NCBI GenBank assembly: GCA_035686205.1
Contig: DASRZQ010000208.1
Coordinates: forward strand, 1-46,815
Origin: CAIWTU01 sp035686205
GTDB taxonomy: Bacteria > Desulfobacterota > Desulfuromonadia > Geobacterales > Geobacteraceae
Direction of reading: 5' to 3'
DNA: 46,815 bases
The first letter of the stretch is position 1. Every line of letters starts with the position of its first letter. The position numbers and the translations under genes were made by a program. Below the pieces are notes generated by a model. The model was not told the DNA's origin, made no database searches, and saw only the letters and a list, made by a program, of their open reading frames with translations. Shown piece by piece: positions 1-8,331 of the stretch.

Positions 1-2
1 TT

Positions 3-3000
3 CCGGACGCCACCCCGCCAATGTCAAGCAGTCAATTGAACATGCTGGAGATGGAATGGTCCTATTCGAGCACGGCAGGTTGGACGCCGCTCGGCAGGAG
101 CAAAAGGGACAACAGTAACACCAATATGCTGAACCCGACGTTCAGTGATGAAACCATGGCGCTCACGAAATCAGGGACTGTTCGCTTTTCCATCCCCACG
201 GCGGTCGAAACCGGCGGCAATGCACCTTCGAAGGAAACTGCAATCGGCGGCAAGAAAGGATTGTGGCTGCGCGCGCGTCACGGCCGGCGGATACGAACTG
301 GATTTCACCTCCGGCACGATCTGGACTGCGCCTCAGGTCCTCGCCCCCTACATAACGAAAGTTTATGCGGCGGCCTATTCCAACCTGCCCGATTATTCCG
401 TAACGGGGAAGACCCCGTCAGTCCTTTTGTGCAGTGTCGACGGACTGATCCGCGACCATTTATCCGTCGACGTTGCCGGGAGCGGCTTTGGGCCGTTCAC
501 AAGCTCATGCGACATCCCTGCCCTTTATCTCGGATTTGCCGCCCCCTTCCCCGCCGATGAGTGGATCCAGCTCCTGCTGGATGTGGACGAGACGAGAACT
601 GACGGCGAAAATTTCCCACCGCTGCTATGGGAGTATTGGAGCGGAAGCGATGGAAACTGGAGTATCCTGCCCGTCTCAGACGAGGGCGAAGGATTGCGCC
701 GACGTGGATACCTGGGGTTTTACGGCCCCAGTGACCAGGGAGTGAGCTCCGAATTCGGCCGGGACGCTTACTGGCTCCGGCTGAGGATACGAAATGAGAC
801 GCCGCTGGCGGTTGCCGTGCCGGAGGCGGTGGCGGTTGTCGCCGATGCGACGGGGACGGCAAAAGTCACCCTCGATTTCTCCGGGTCGTCGCCATCGGAC
901 GGTCAGCGGATCACGAAATACGGGTTGTCTTCGGTCGAATCCTCAAATCTGGTCGCCGCTGCCGGACCGGACCGGACCGGAAACGATGCCGTCAGGACAA
1001 CCGTCAACCAGGCTTCACTGCAGCTTGACGCTTCGGCTTCATTCGATAACAACGGACAACCTGTAACGACCTTTCACTGGGATATGCTTTCCTCCGAACT
1101 TCTGGTCGCGGATGCGGGACCGGACCGGCTTGTCAACACCACGAACGGTAAAGCCGTCGTTGAACTCGATGCGTCAGGCTCTTTCGGCGGCACCGATGAA
1201 TCCGCCAGGAAGTACCGCTGGGACCTCGTTTCATCGGAACGCCTGGTCGCGGATGCGGGGCCCGACCGGATCATCAATATCATCGGTGATGCAGCCGTCG
1301 TGCAACTCGATGCATCAGGCTCCTTCGATTTCGGCGAAGATCCGATCAAAAGTTACAAATGGAGATTGATGCCGACCGATCTGGAGCAGCCGGCGACGGC
1401 ATTTTATCCACCTGCGGCCTTCCTGAATGCCATCCTGTGGAATACCGTACCGGTACTGAATTCGGTTACCGTCCCCGGAGAAATAATAGGGTCGAGCAAC
1501 GGCAAGGCAAATCAGGCTTTTGCCACCACAAATGCACCAATCATGGCGGACATTCAACTATATGTGAGGGAGCCCGATCAGCCGGCCCCGGACGAACTGG
1601 CAGCGCTGGAGAAGGCTCAGGACTCGGTTGATGGGGCGGACGACACATCTGCGTTCCCCGTGACGGAACCGGACAGTCAGGGCGTATGGGTCCGCTGGCA
1701 GCAGGCAGATCATTTTTACGCTTCCGGCCCCTCCAGCCGCCACTTCGTCCTCGATCCGGCCTCCGGCGGGGTCCTGTTCGGCGACGGGGAACACGGCAAG
1801 ATTCCGCCGGTAGGCCGTGACAGCATCAAGGCCGTCTGCTATAGCTACCATCAGGGCGGCTCGGGCAACGTGTCCGCCGGCGAGATAACAGTCATCCGCA
1901 ACCCGAGCGGACCGCTGGCGCAGATCAAGGGAGTCCGCAATGCCGAAGAGGCGTCCGGCGGAGGCGACATCGAAACAATCGACGAGGTCAACGAGCGTGG
2001 TCCGAATACCCTTAAGCACCGCGGCAAGGCGATTACCGTGGAAGACTTCGCCTGGCTGGCCAAGGACTCGAGCGGGGAAATCGCGGCGGCGTGGTGCCTG
2101 CCGACCCGGGACGGCAACGGCATGACCCGGGAAGGATACGTGACGGTGGTCGTCGTTCCGGACAGCACCGACGCCAGACCCTTCCCACGTCCCCCTCTTC
2201 TGCGCGACATCCGTCAATACTTTGCGTCGTGCGCGCTCGTCAACCTCACGGCAACCGGAAATGAATCACGTATCACGATAAAAGGTCCCGAATATGTCGA
2301 AGTGACGATTACGGCCGGGATCGTTCCCGTAAATCCGGAAACGGCCGACGATGTCAAATTCGCGATCATGGCCCGCCTGGCCGAGTTTCTCAACCCCCTT
2401 TCCGGCGGGCCGGACCGCAGAGGATGGCAACTGGGAAGGGATGTCTACCTGTCCGAAATCTACGAAGAATTGGAAAATGTCGCGGGAGTGGATCACGTCT
2501 CGAACACCAGTCTCGACGGTTCGATCCAGCAACTCGTCCTTACCATGGAAACGGCAAACCCGCCATACCGCGAAATCTGCGAAGGCGGTATGGTCGGCAC
2601 TTTCGACGAACGTATTCGTTATTCCCTTGCGGGCCTGGAGAACGCCGCGCTCTCCGATCCGGAGAACGTACTGCGGGTCCGTGTGTACGGCCTGAAAGTC
2701 GGAGACCGCGTCAATATCGTAGACACAGACAACTCCGTCGTTCTGAAGGGAGCCGTGATAACCGGTCTGACCTGCGACGGCTCAACCGTTGTCCTGGATA
2801 TACCCATATCGGCACTGGCTACAATGCCGGCCGTGGAGTCGCTAGCCCTGCTGTCACCCGATGAAACGATCCGGCTGCCGCTGGCCGCATGGCTCCAGGC
2901 GGACGAACAGGGGCACGCAACGGCGCGGGTCGAAGGTTTCAGCGACAACGAAAACACCATTTGCATCGTCTACAACGGCAGGCGTGATCCCGATCTCCAG

Positions 3001-3108
3001 TTTCTGCGGCTGCTTTCCGTCGAATCTCTCCATAACCGCGTCTTCATTCCGGAGGGGCATCTGGCCTGTTCCGGCGCGCACATGATAGAAATGATCCTTG
3101 AGGAGTAA
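3..3108 (+). CDS. Baseplate J-like protein of a contractile injection system, 5'-partial and frameshifted
   Basis: Large baseplate assembly protein of the gpJ/gp6-like group (the 'putative baseplate assembly protein' type found in eCIS loci). The window cuts off its start. Positions 3-277 read in one frame and end in a WLRAR motif; the remainder (through VTAGGYE to the stop at 3106-3108) reads in the next frame. The break falls in a (CG)4 tract at 270-277, where (CG)5 would restore one frame. The N-terminal part holds two copies of a W-E-Y..W..L.v.D....L...G...F..P....WLR module. Then come about four PKD-like half modules (roughly 817-1380), then the J core with GGVLFGDGEHGK..P and GGSGNVSAGE, and a wedge-like C-terminus with GRDVYLSEIYEELENVAGVDHV. 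No start with a good ribosome site exists inside the second frame, so I treat it as one gene. It is followed 4 bases later by a second baseplate gene. Family call is strong; whether the break is biological or an assembly error is open. Confidence 0.82.
270..277 (+). repeat. (CG)4 dinucleotide tract at the frameshift in the baseplate gene
   Basis: Four CG units lie exactly where the reading frame of the baseplate J gene changes. One more unit would give the continuous reading L-R-A-R-V-T-A-G-G-Y, which matches the way such modules normally end (WLRAR followed by a beta strand). This could be a contraction by slipped-strand mispairing, a consensus error in sequencing, or a recoding site. Confidence 0.7.
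949..1380 (+). repeat. Tandem PKD-like half modules in the baseplate protein
   Basis: Three in-frame tandem units begin at about 949, 1102 and 1243, so the period is 51 then 47 codons. Each reads LVA.AGPDR ... LDASGSF ... Y.W.L. A more degenerate copy precedes them (about 817-948). The second and third starts are also nearly identical as DNA (a CTGGTCGCGGATGCGGG block at 1102 and 1243), which suggests recent duplication. Each unit corresponds only to the first half of a normal PKD domain of about 80-90 residues. Confidence 0.75.
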
Positions 3109-3112
3109 GGCC

Positions 3113-4012
3113 ATGCCGATCCCGCTGTCGAATCTGGACAACCGCACCTTTGACGACCTCGTGAAGGAACTGCAGGCGCTTATTCCCCGCTATTCCCCGG
3201 ACTGGACCGACCACAACGCCTCGGACCCGGGAATCATGCTCATCGAGCTGTTCGCCTGGGTTACCGAAATCCTGCTTTACAGGATAAACCGCATTCCCCA
3301 GGAAGGCGAACAAGTTCTGCTGCGTCTGCTGGGGAACACCGGCAGCGCCGCCATCGATCAGGCGCGGGCCGCGACGATGCAAGCCCTGCAGGGACGGTGG
3401 CGTGCGGTCACGGAGGCGGATTTCGAACAACTGGTGCTCGGCCAGTATCCTTCCGTTGCCCGTGCCCGCTGCCTTGCGGACGTGGCCGCCGATCCGGCGG
3501 ATCCGTCCGTCCTGACGGGAAAAACCGGGCATGTGAGCGTGATAATCGTGCCGTACCCGCAAAACGGCGAATCAAAGCCGCTGCCCGCAGCCACACTTAT
3601 CGATGATGTCTTTTCCTTTCTCGACCAGCGGCGTCTCGTCACCTGCCGCCACCATGTCGTCGGACCGGTTTACACGGATATTGCCGTCGGCGCCGTTGTG
3701 GTCTGCAATCTCGGCCCGAAGCCGGATGACGTGAAAGGAATGATCATCGAAAATCTGAAAAATTTCTTCTCGCCGGTTGGTGACGACAACGAAGGCGAAA
3801 GCGGAGGCTGGCCGTTCGGCAGAGATGTATACGAATCGGAGGTCTGCGCCGTCATCGAAGAAACCGCCGGGGTCGATCACATCGAATCGCTGGCACTGTT
3901 CCGGAAAAACGGTCAAGCGTGGGTCGGAGGCGGCAATAAGATCGTCATCGCCCCGAACAGCCTCGTTCACTTCGATGATTCCTTGGCGCAGACACTCATC
4001 AGCGGTGCATAG
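3113..4012 (+). CDS. Baseplate wedge / J-like protein
   Basis: Second, smaller baseplate protein (299 aa). The N-terminus carries the signature of these wedge proteins: NLDNRTFDDLVKE, then IPRYSPDWTDHNASDPGIM and LIELFAWVTEILLYR, expected to form the J-like core that joins wedges around the tail hub. The C-terminal third repeats the GRDVYESEVCAVIEETAGVDHI pattern also seen at the end of the upstream protein, so the two share a C-terminal domain. I choose ATG 3113 over the upstream in-frame TTG at 3098: AGGAG at 3101-3105 sits 7 bases ahead, and the TTG lies inside the previous gene. Only 4 bases separate it from the upstream stop, so co-transcription is near certain. Family assignment is strong; its exact position in the baseplate is inferred from eCIS and tailocin relatives. 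Confidence 0.87.
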   Translation: MPIPLSNLDNRTFDDLVKELQALIPRYSPDWTDHNASDPGIMLIELFAWVTEILLYRINRIPQEGEQVLLRLLGNTGSAAIDQARAATMQALQGRWRAVTEADFEQLVLGQYPSVARARCLADVAADPADPSVLTGKTGHVSVIIVPYPQNGESKPLPAATLIDDVFSFLDQRRLVTCRHHVVGPVYTDIAVGAVVVCNLGPKPDDVKGMIIENLKNFFSPVGDDNEGESGGWPFGRDVYESEVCAVIEETAGVDHIESLALFRKNGQAWVGGGNKIVIAPNSLVHFDDSLAQTLISGA

Positions 4013-4035
4013 CCGGGGAGAGAGACGGAAACATT

Positions 4036-5007
4036 ATGCCTGACAACGAAATCAGACTGATTAATTATCTGCCCGCCATTTTCCGGGAAACGCCTTTTCT
4101 GGAAATGTTTCTCCGCCCCTTTGAACAGGCGCTCCAGAATTTCCACGACCGGACCGGGAATATCAGTACCTGTTTCGACCCATTCACCACCGACGCCGAT
4201 TTCCTTCCCTGGCTGGCTTCCTGGGTCGCCCTGGTCCTGGACGACGAGTGGCCCGAAGAGAAAAAACGCCTGCTGATCAGCCGGGCGATGGATTTGTACC
4301 GGGGGCGCGGCACCGTCGACAGCCTGAAAGAATACCTGGAGATTTATACCGGCACGGACAGAAACGCCATCACGATCAGGGAATGCGTGTGGCCCGCCGG
4401 AATGCAGATCGGTGTGGCTTCCATGATCGGCGGTTTTACGCCTTCTGATGTGCGTTTCAGGGACATATCGGCCGAACGCGCGCCGCTGGCGACATATGAC
4501 TATTACCTGGTCCGTGAGGTCGATCCGGACGATGGCAGCGTCAGGCAATATTACTACCGGACCGACATGGTGTGGAAGGTCAACGTTGACGTCCAGGCGA
4601 AAACGGTCGTTATTTATTACGTCCGTCCCGATCCCGACGCCAGCACCGTCCACACAAATGCTACCGTGACCCGGCGGGACGGCCTGGCGGACACCCATTA
4701 TATGCTGACCGGTACGCCGGTCGGAGGAGGTGACACGATCTCCGCCGATTACTGGGGCGATACGGTACTGATCAGTGAAGAGGGCGAAACGCCCTACCGG
4801 TTTATTGTCGATGTCATAGTGAATCCGGACCGGTTCAGAGACGTCCGGGTGGAAAAGATTCAGGCCATCCTCGACCTGGAAAAGCCGGCCCACACCGTAT
4901 ACTATCTCCGGCTTATCCAGGCCCGGCCCGTGCGGCAAATCGAGCCGATGCAGATAGCGGAATATTCATCGATCGGCGTGGACAATTATATTGGGGAAAG
5001 GAATTGA
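4036..5007 (+). CDS. Phage tail protein I-like baseplate component
   Basis: 323-aa protein with the features of the tail protein I family: an N-terminal YLPAIFRE motif, then FLEMFLRPFEQALQNF, FDPFTTDADFLPWLASWVAL and the segment YRGRGTVDSLKEYLEIYTG that marks the P2 gpI / eCIS family. In phage it links baseplate wedges to the tail fibres. The central part (LVREVDPDDGSVRQYYYR to about residue 250) is a family-atypical insertion rich in beta-strand-like sequence. The C-terminal HTVYYLRLIQ segment restores the family pattern. A GGGGAGAGAGACGG purine tract precedes ATG 4036. It lies 23 bases after the second baseplate gene and 1 base before the next gene. Expected next to fibre genes, as seen here. 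Confidence 0.87.
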   Translation: MPDNEIRLINYLPAIFRETPFLEMFLRPFEQALQNFHDRTGNISTCFDPFTTDADFLPWLASWVALVLDDEWPEEKKRLLISRAMDLYRGRGTVDSLKEYLEIYTGTDRNAITIRECVWPAGMQIGVASMIGGFTPSDVRFRDISAERAPLATYDYYLVREVDPDDGSVRQYYYRTDMVWKVNVDVQAKTVVIYYVRPDPDASTVHTNATVTRRDGLADTHYMLTGTPVGGGDTISADYWGDTVLISEEGETPYRFIVDVIVNPDRFRDVRVEKIQAILDLEKPAHTVYYLRLIQARPVRQIEPMQIAEYSSIGVDNYIGERN

Positions 5008-5008
5008 T

Positions 5009-6262
5009 ATGGGTGACATCACCGAATTCAAACGGATGAATTTCTTTACCGGCTTTTTTACGACGGCGGACGACTGGAAAACGGAGCAGGACTACCATCG
5101 CCGGAAGCTGAAAATCCACAATCAGGGGATGCACACTCCCGGTGTCATGCGCGGCATCGCCGAAGAATTCAATGTCATCGCCGATGCCGACGGCAACATC
5201 GAAGTTCAGTCGGGAACGGCAATCGACGGCGACGGCAACGAAATATGCCTGGCGGTTACCGGCAAACTGCCCCTGACGGCTTACGCCCAACCGACCACGG
5301 TGTATGTCACGCTCAGCTACGCCGAGGTGGAAACGGACCCCGTCACCAACGTCAAAATGCCGGACTACAGCGGCAATACCCGCGTCACCGAGCAGGCGAT
5401 CCTGAATCTCGCGACCACCGTCCCGGACAACAGGAAAGTATTGGAACTGGCACGCGTCAGCCTGCCGGCAAACGCGACCAAAGTGGCCAATCCGCCCGAC
5501 CCCTCGCAACCCGGCGCGGGCGAAATCGACAGACGCTACATCGTTTTCGCCGGATCGGTCGGCATTACAGACTCCGTCCAGTGGCTGGATCCGGTTCTGC
5601 AGCAGCGGCTTGAACTTCTAATGACGGAAACGCGAAAGAATTTTGCCGCCCTGGCCACAAGGTTTGCCACTCCTTCAGTTGCGGACGCGCGGCAGGCCGC
5701 CCTGACCATCCAGATGCTTGCCTGCGTGGGCTTCATGCGAACCGGTCAACTCACCGGTCTGCTCAGCGTCCTTGCCGACACCGAACGGGATGCAGGCCAG
5801 GAAATGGGAACGATCTGTTCCGGGCTGGCAAAATTCAAGGAATACCAGGACTATGTCGACGCAGTTGCCGCTCTCCGCAGTAACCTGACCACCACTCCCG
5901 ATCAGACTGACAAGCTGCTGTTAAGCCAGGGCATCGTCGCTTTGGCCGCCAGGGAACTCGCCGAGATCGTTATGCAACCGCCCGTGGCATCCGCCGGCAA
6001 TGACCAGACTATGACGACTGTCGGCGTCGAGGCGCAGGCAATCCTGGACGCTTCGGCTTCCAAAGCTTTCGGGGGAAAAAACATCATCTCATACCAGTGG
6101 GACCTGAAAAGCAGCGCCGTTCCGCCCATGGCGAACCCCGGAAGCGATCAGGTAATATTTACCACCATTACGGGCAACGAAGGAACTGTCACACTCGATG
6201 CCTCCGCCTCCACGGCCCAGGATGGAGAACAGATCGTGAAATACACCTGGGACGAAGTTTGA
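5009..6262 (+). CDS. Fibre-like eCIS protein with C-terminal PKD modules
   Basis: 417-aa protein, not from a well-named family. The N-terminus (MNFFTGFFTTADDWKTEQDYH, then KIHNQGMHTPGV) resembles proteins found directly after the tail protein I gene in many eCIS loci, where they are thought to be adaptor or fibre subunits; this is recollection, not a search. Residues about 60-200 look beta-rich and about 205-320 helical. The last 95 residues hold two PKD-type half modules (ASAGNDQ...LDASAS...YQWDL and NPGSDQ...LDASAS...YTWDEV). The protein stops right after the second YxW, where a PKD fold would still need its final strands. I choose ATG 5009 (GGGGAAAGGA at 4993-5002); the earlier TTG 4991 would overlap the upstream gene. 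It shares its PKD motif style with the large baseplate protein. Confidence 0.72.
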   Translation: MGDITEFKRMNFFTGFFTTADDWKTEQDYHRRKLKIHNQGMHTPGVMRGIAEEFNVIADADGNIEVQSGTAIDGDGNEICLAVTGKLPLTAYAQPTTVYVTLSYAEVETDPVTNVKMPDYSGNTRVTEQAILNLATTVPDNRKVLELARVSLPANATKVANPPDPSQPGAGEIDRRYIVFAGSVGITDSVQWLDPVLQQRLELLMTETRKNFAALATRFATPSVADARQAALTIQMLACVGFMRTGQLTGLLSVLADTERDAGQEMGTICSGLAKFKEYQDYVDAVAALRSNLTTTPDQTDKLLLSQGIVALAARELAEIVMQPPVASAGNDQTMTTVGVEAQAILDASASKAFGGKNIISYQWDLKSSAVPPMANPGSDQVIFTTITGNEGTVTLDASASTAQDGEQIVKYTWDEV

Positions 6263-6350
6263 GCGGGATTCGATCAGGTTATCAGATAAAACGAAATCAA
6301 CCCGGTTTTTTGCATAAATATTTCAACTGAGAATAGAAAGGAGTTTTGCA

Positions 6351-7067
6351 ATGGCGCCAACATTACCAACGTTTCCAACAACACCGACATTAATAACATT
6401 ACCGACAACACCGACAACACCGACATTAACAAATTTTCCATTTGATACTACTGAGCCGAAAGTTCAGGTGACCCTTCCGGTTGGACGACATACCCTTCAA
6501 CTGATAGTGGAAGACAGCGCCGGGTTGAGGAGCGAACCAGCTACCGTAGTTATTGAGGTGAAACAATTTACACCTACCATTATAACTCCGACCATAACCC
6601 ATATTACACCAACAATTACCCAAATCACGCCAACCTTGACACAGATCACACCGACGTTAACTCAGATCACACCAACACTGACTCAAATTACTCCGACAAT
6701 TACCCATATTACACCAACAATAACCCAAATTACCCCAACCCTGACACAGATCACACCGACGTTAACCCACACGTTGCCGACCTATACCCTGCCAACTGTT
6801 CCGACAATCCTTCCCACCATGATGGCAACTCTTCTCAAGCCGGAACCTTCGCTAATTGCCAAGGGGAAAAAAACGGCCGGGAAAACTTCATTGAACAAGG
6901 TAAAAGGAGTCACTGCGGAAGCGGCCGGAAAACTAAGGACAGCGGGGATAGCAGATGCAGAGGCGCTGGCGAGGGCGACAGCCGACAAGGTGGCTTCCGC
7001 CCTCGGTGTCGATAACACCAAGGCAAAAGCACTTATCAGCGAGGCAAAGAACACGGTGAAAAAATAA
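6351..7067 (+). CDS. Thr/Pro heptad-repeat protein with C-terminal helix-hairpin-helix
   Basis: 238-aa protein of unknown function. Order: Thr/Pro-rich N-terminus (residues 1-35); a beta-rich segment at about 36-72 (VTLPVGRHTLQLIVEDSAG, then ATVVIEV) that matches the second half of a PKD-like domain; nine perfect 7-residue repeats I-T-P-T-[IL]-T-[QH] at 78-140; a basic linker; and a helix-hairpin-helix-like domain at about 183-235 (VKGVTAEAAGKLRTAGIADA, then ASALGVDNTKAKALI). No signal peptide. GAAAGGAG at 6336-6343 lies 7 bases before ATG 6351. The first 450 bases are clearly more AT-rich than the flanking genes and the HhH part. The next gene, a glycosyltransferase, starts on its stop codon. 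I infer an extended, possibly O-glycosylated rod or fibre of the injection particle. Confidence 0.75.
   Translation: MAPTLPTFPTTPTLITLPTTPTTPTLTNFPFDTTEPKVQVTLPVGRHTLQLIVEDSAGLRSEPATVVIEVKQFTPTIITPTITHITPTITQITPTLTQITPTLTQITPTLTQITPTITHITPTITQITPTLTQITPTLTHTLPTYTLPTVPTILPTMMATLLKPEPSLIAKGKKTAGKTSLNKVKGVTAEAAGKLRTAGIADAEALARATADKVASALGVDNTKAKALISEAKNTVKK
6582..6770 (+). repeat. Nine 21-bp repeats encoding I-T-P-T-[IL]-T-[QH]
   Basis: Nine contiguous 21-base units encode residues 78-140 of the Thr/Pro protein. The order of variants is ITH, ITQ, LTQ, LTQ, LTQ, ITH, ITQ, LTQ, LTH, so a multi-unit block (ITH-ITQ-LTQ-LTQ) has itself been duplicated. Synonymous positions differ between units, so the array is not a very recent expansion. 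It is not a CRISPR: there are no spacers. Confidence 0.9.
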
Positions 7068-8278
7068 TGAAAGTTGTCTTCATCCACCCGTCCCATCCGA
7101 ATCAGTTCACGGACATCGCCCATGCCCTGGCGGAGGAAGCCGGTTGGAACTGCTCTTTTCTCGTCGACGAAAAATTCACTGAATCCGTCAGGAGCTGCGA
7201 CCCGCCGATTCCCTATTACGGATTTCGGGAGGGGGATGAAGCTTTCTCCGGAAGCTACTATACCAGAAGCATCGAGGAAGGCGTCCGGCGTGGAAAGGCC
7301 ATAGTGGAAGCGCTGTTGCATCTTCGGGAAACCGACGGAGTCGATCTCGTGGTCGGCCACGCTTCCTTCGGGACAACTTTTTTCATTCGGGATATTTTGA
7401 AGGTCCCGGTCGTTTCATATGTTGAACTGCCTGGATATTTTCCGGTATATGCCAGGAACGAGTTCCCCGCCCGGCACGAGCATATGCTCATGGATGTTTC
7501 CCTCAGGGCGCTGATCAATTCGAGCGTTCTCGGTTCCGATCTCTGCATTGTTCCATCCGCATACGCCAAAAACCTTTTCCCAGCCGATCTGGTCCATAAA
7601 ATCCGTGTCCAGATGGAGGGTTTTCTTTTGCCGCACCCCTGCGAAGACAGGAAAACCCTCCGGGTGCAGCTCGGCTTGCCCCCGGACGCCCCGATCGTGG
7701 GTTTTGCCGGACGCTCGCTGGAATCGGTCCGCGGATTCGACATTTTTGCCAAAGCCGCCCTTGAAATACGACATACACGTCCGGACGCGCGATTCCTTGC
7801 CATCGGAAGCGAAAGCACGCTCTACGGAAACGAGTCGATGTACCTTGGCAATTTATCCTTCAAACGCTACGTGCTCGATGCTTTGGGATTAGGTGAGGAT
7901 GATTTTATCTTCAAAGATTTCATGCCGCGGGATGATTTCATCGGATATGTCCAGGCCATGGACGTTATCATGTTTCCGATCTTCGAAGGAGCGGCCAACT
8001 GGGGCCTTTTTGAAGCCATGGCGTGCGGCATCCCGGTGCTGGCCTCCAACCGATGCTTCGTCCCGGAGATAATCCATGACGGAAAGGAAGGAATACTCCT
8101 GGAACCGGACGATGTCCGGGGATTCGCGAACGCAGCCCTTACAATTCTCAGTGAACCCGATGTCCGTGCCCGCCTTGGAAGAAACGCCCGTTGCAAAATT
8201 GCCGCCGATTACTCCATTGACAGGGCACGCGACGGTTATGCCGCAATTTTGCAAGAGGCGGTGCTTGGCAACCGGTGA
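7067..8278 (+). CDS. GT4-type glycosyltransferase in the injection-system locus
   Basis: 403-aa GT-B fold glycosyltransferase of the GT4 type. The N-terminal half starts MKVVFIHPSHPNQF and carries LVVGHASFGTTFF and VVSYVELPGYFPVYARNEFP. The C-terminal nucleotide-sugar domain has PIVGFAGRSLESVRGFDIF, PDARFLAIGSE, and the donor-site block IFEGAANWGLFEAMACGIPV with E..A.WGL.EAMA.G.PV, followed by GILLEPDD. Cytoplasmic, no signal peptide. The ATG overlaps the stop of the Thr/Pro-repeat gene by one base (TAATG), implying translational coupling. A sugar-transfer enzyme fits a Thr-rich acceptor protein next door, but the acceptor is inferred; glycan synthesis for the cell envelope is the alternative. 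Donor sugar cannot be read from sequence. Confidence 0.85.
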   Translation: MKVVFIHPSHPNQFTDIAHALAEEAGWNCSFLVDEKFTESVRSCDPPIPYYGFREGDEAFSGSYYTRSIEEGVRRGKAIVEALLHLRETDGVDLVVGHASFGTTFFIRDILKVPVVSYVELPGYFPVYARNEFPARHEHMLMDVSLRALINSSVLGSDLCIVPSAYAKNLFPADLVHKIRVQMEGFLLPHPCEDRKTLRVQLGLPPDAPIVGFAGRSLESVRGFDIFAKAALEIRHTRPDARFLAIGSESTLYGNESMYLGNLSFKRYVLDALGLGEDDFIFKDFMPRDDFIGYVQAMDVIMFPIFEGAANWGLFEAMACGIPVLASNRCFVPEIIHDGKEGILLEPDDVRGFANAALTILSEPDVRARLGRNARCKIAADYSIDRARDGYAAILQEAVLGNR

Positions 8279-8331
8279 CATTTCGACTTGAGACATACAT
8301 GCGCCACAGGGCAAATAAAAGGGAGGCAGCC

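Noticed and set aside
145..280. Alternative N-terminus of the baseplate gene starting at ATG 145
   Set aside because: The other frame over this stretch encodes the family-like W..L.D.T..G...F..P...WLRAR module, while the 145 frame reads an Arg-rich, non-family sequence.
6582..6770. CRISPR-like array
   Set aside because: The 21-base units are contiguous, in frame and encode heptads; there are no unique spacers and no cas genes.
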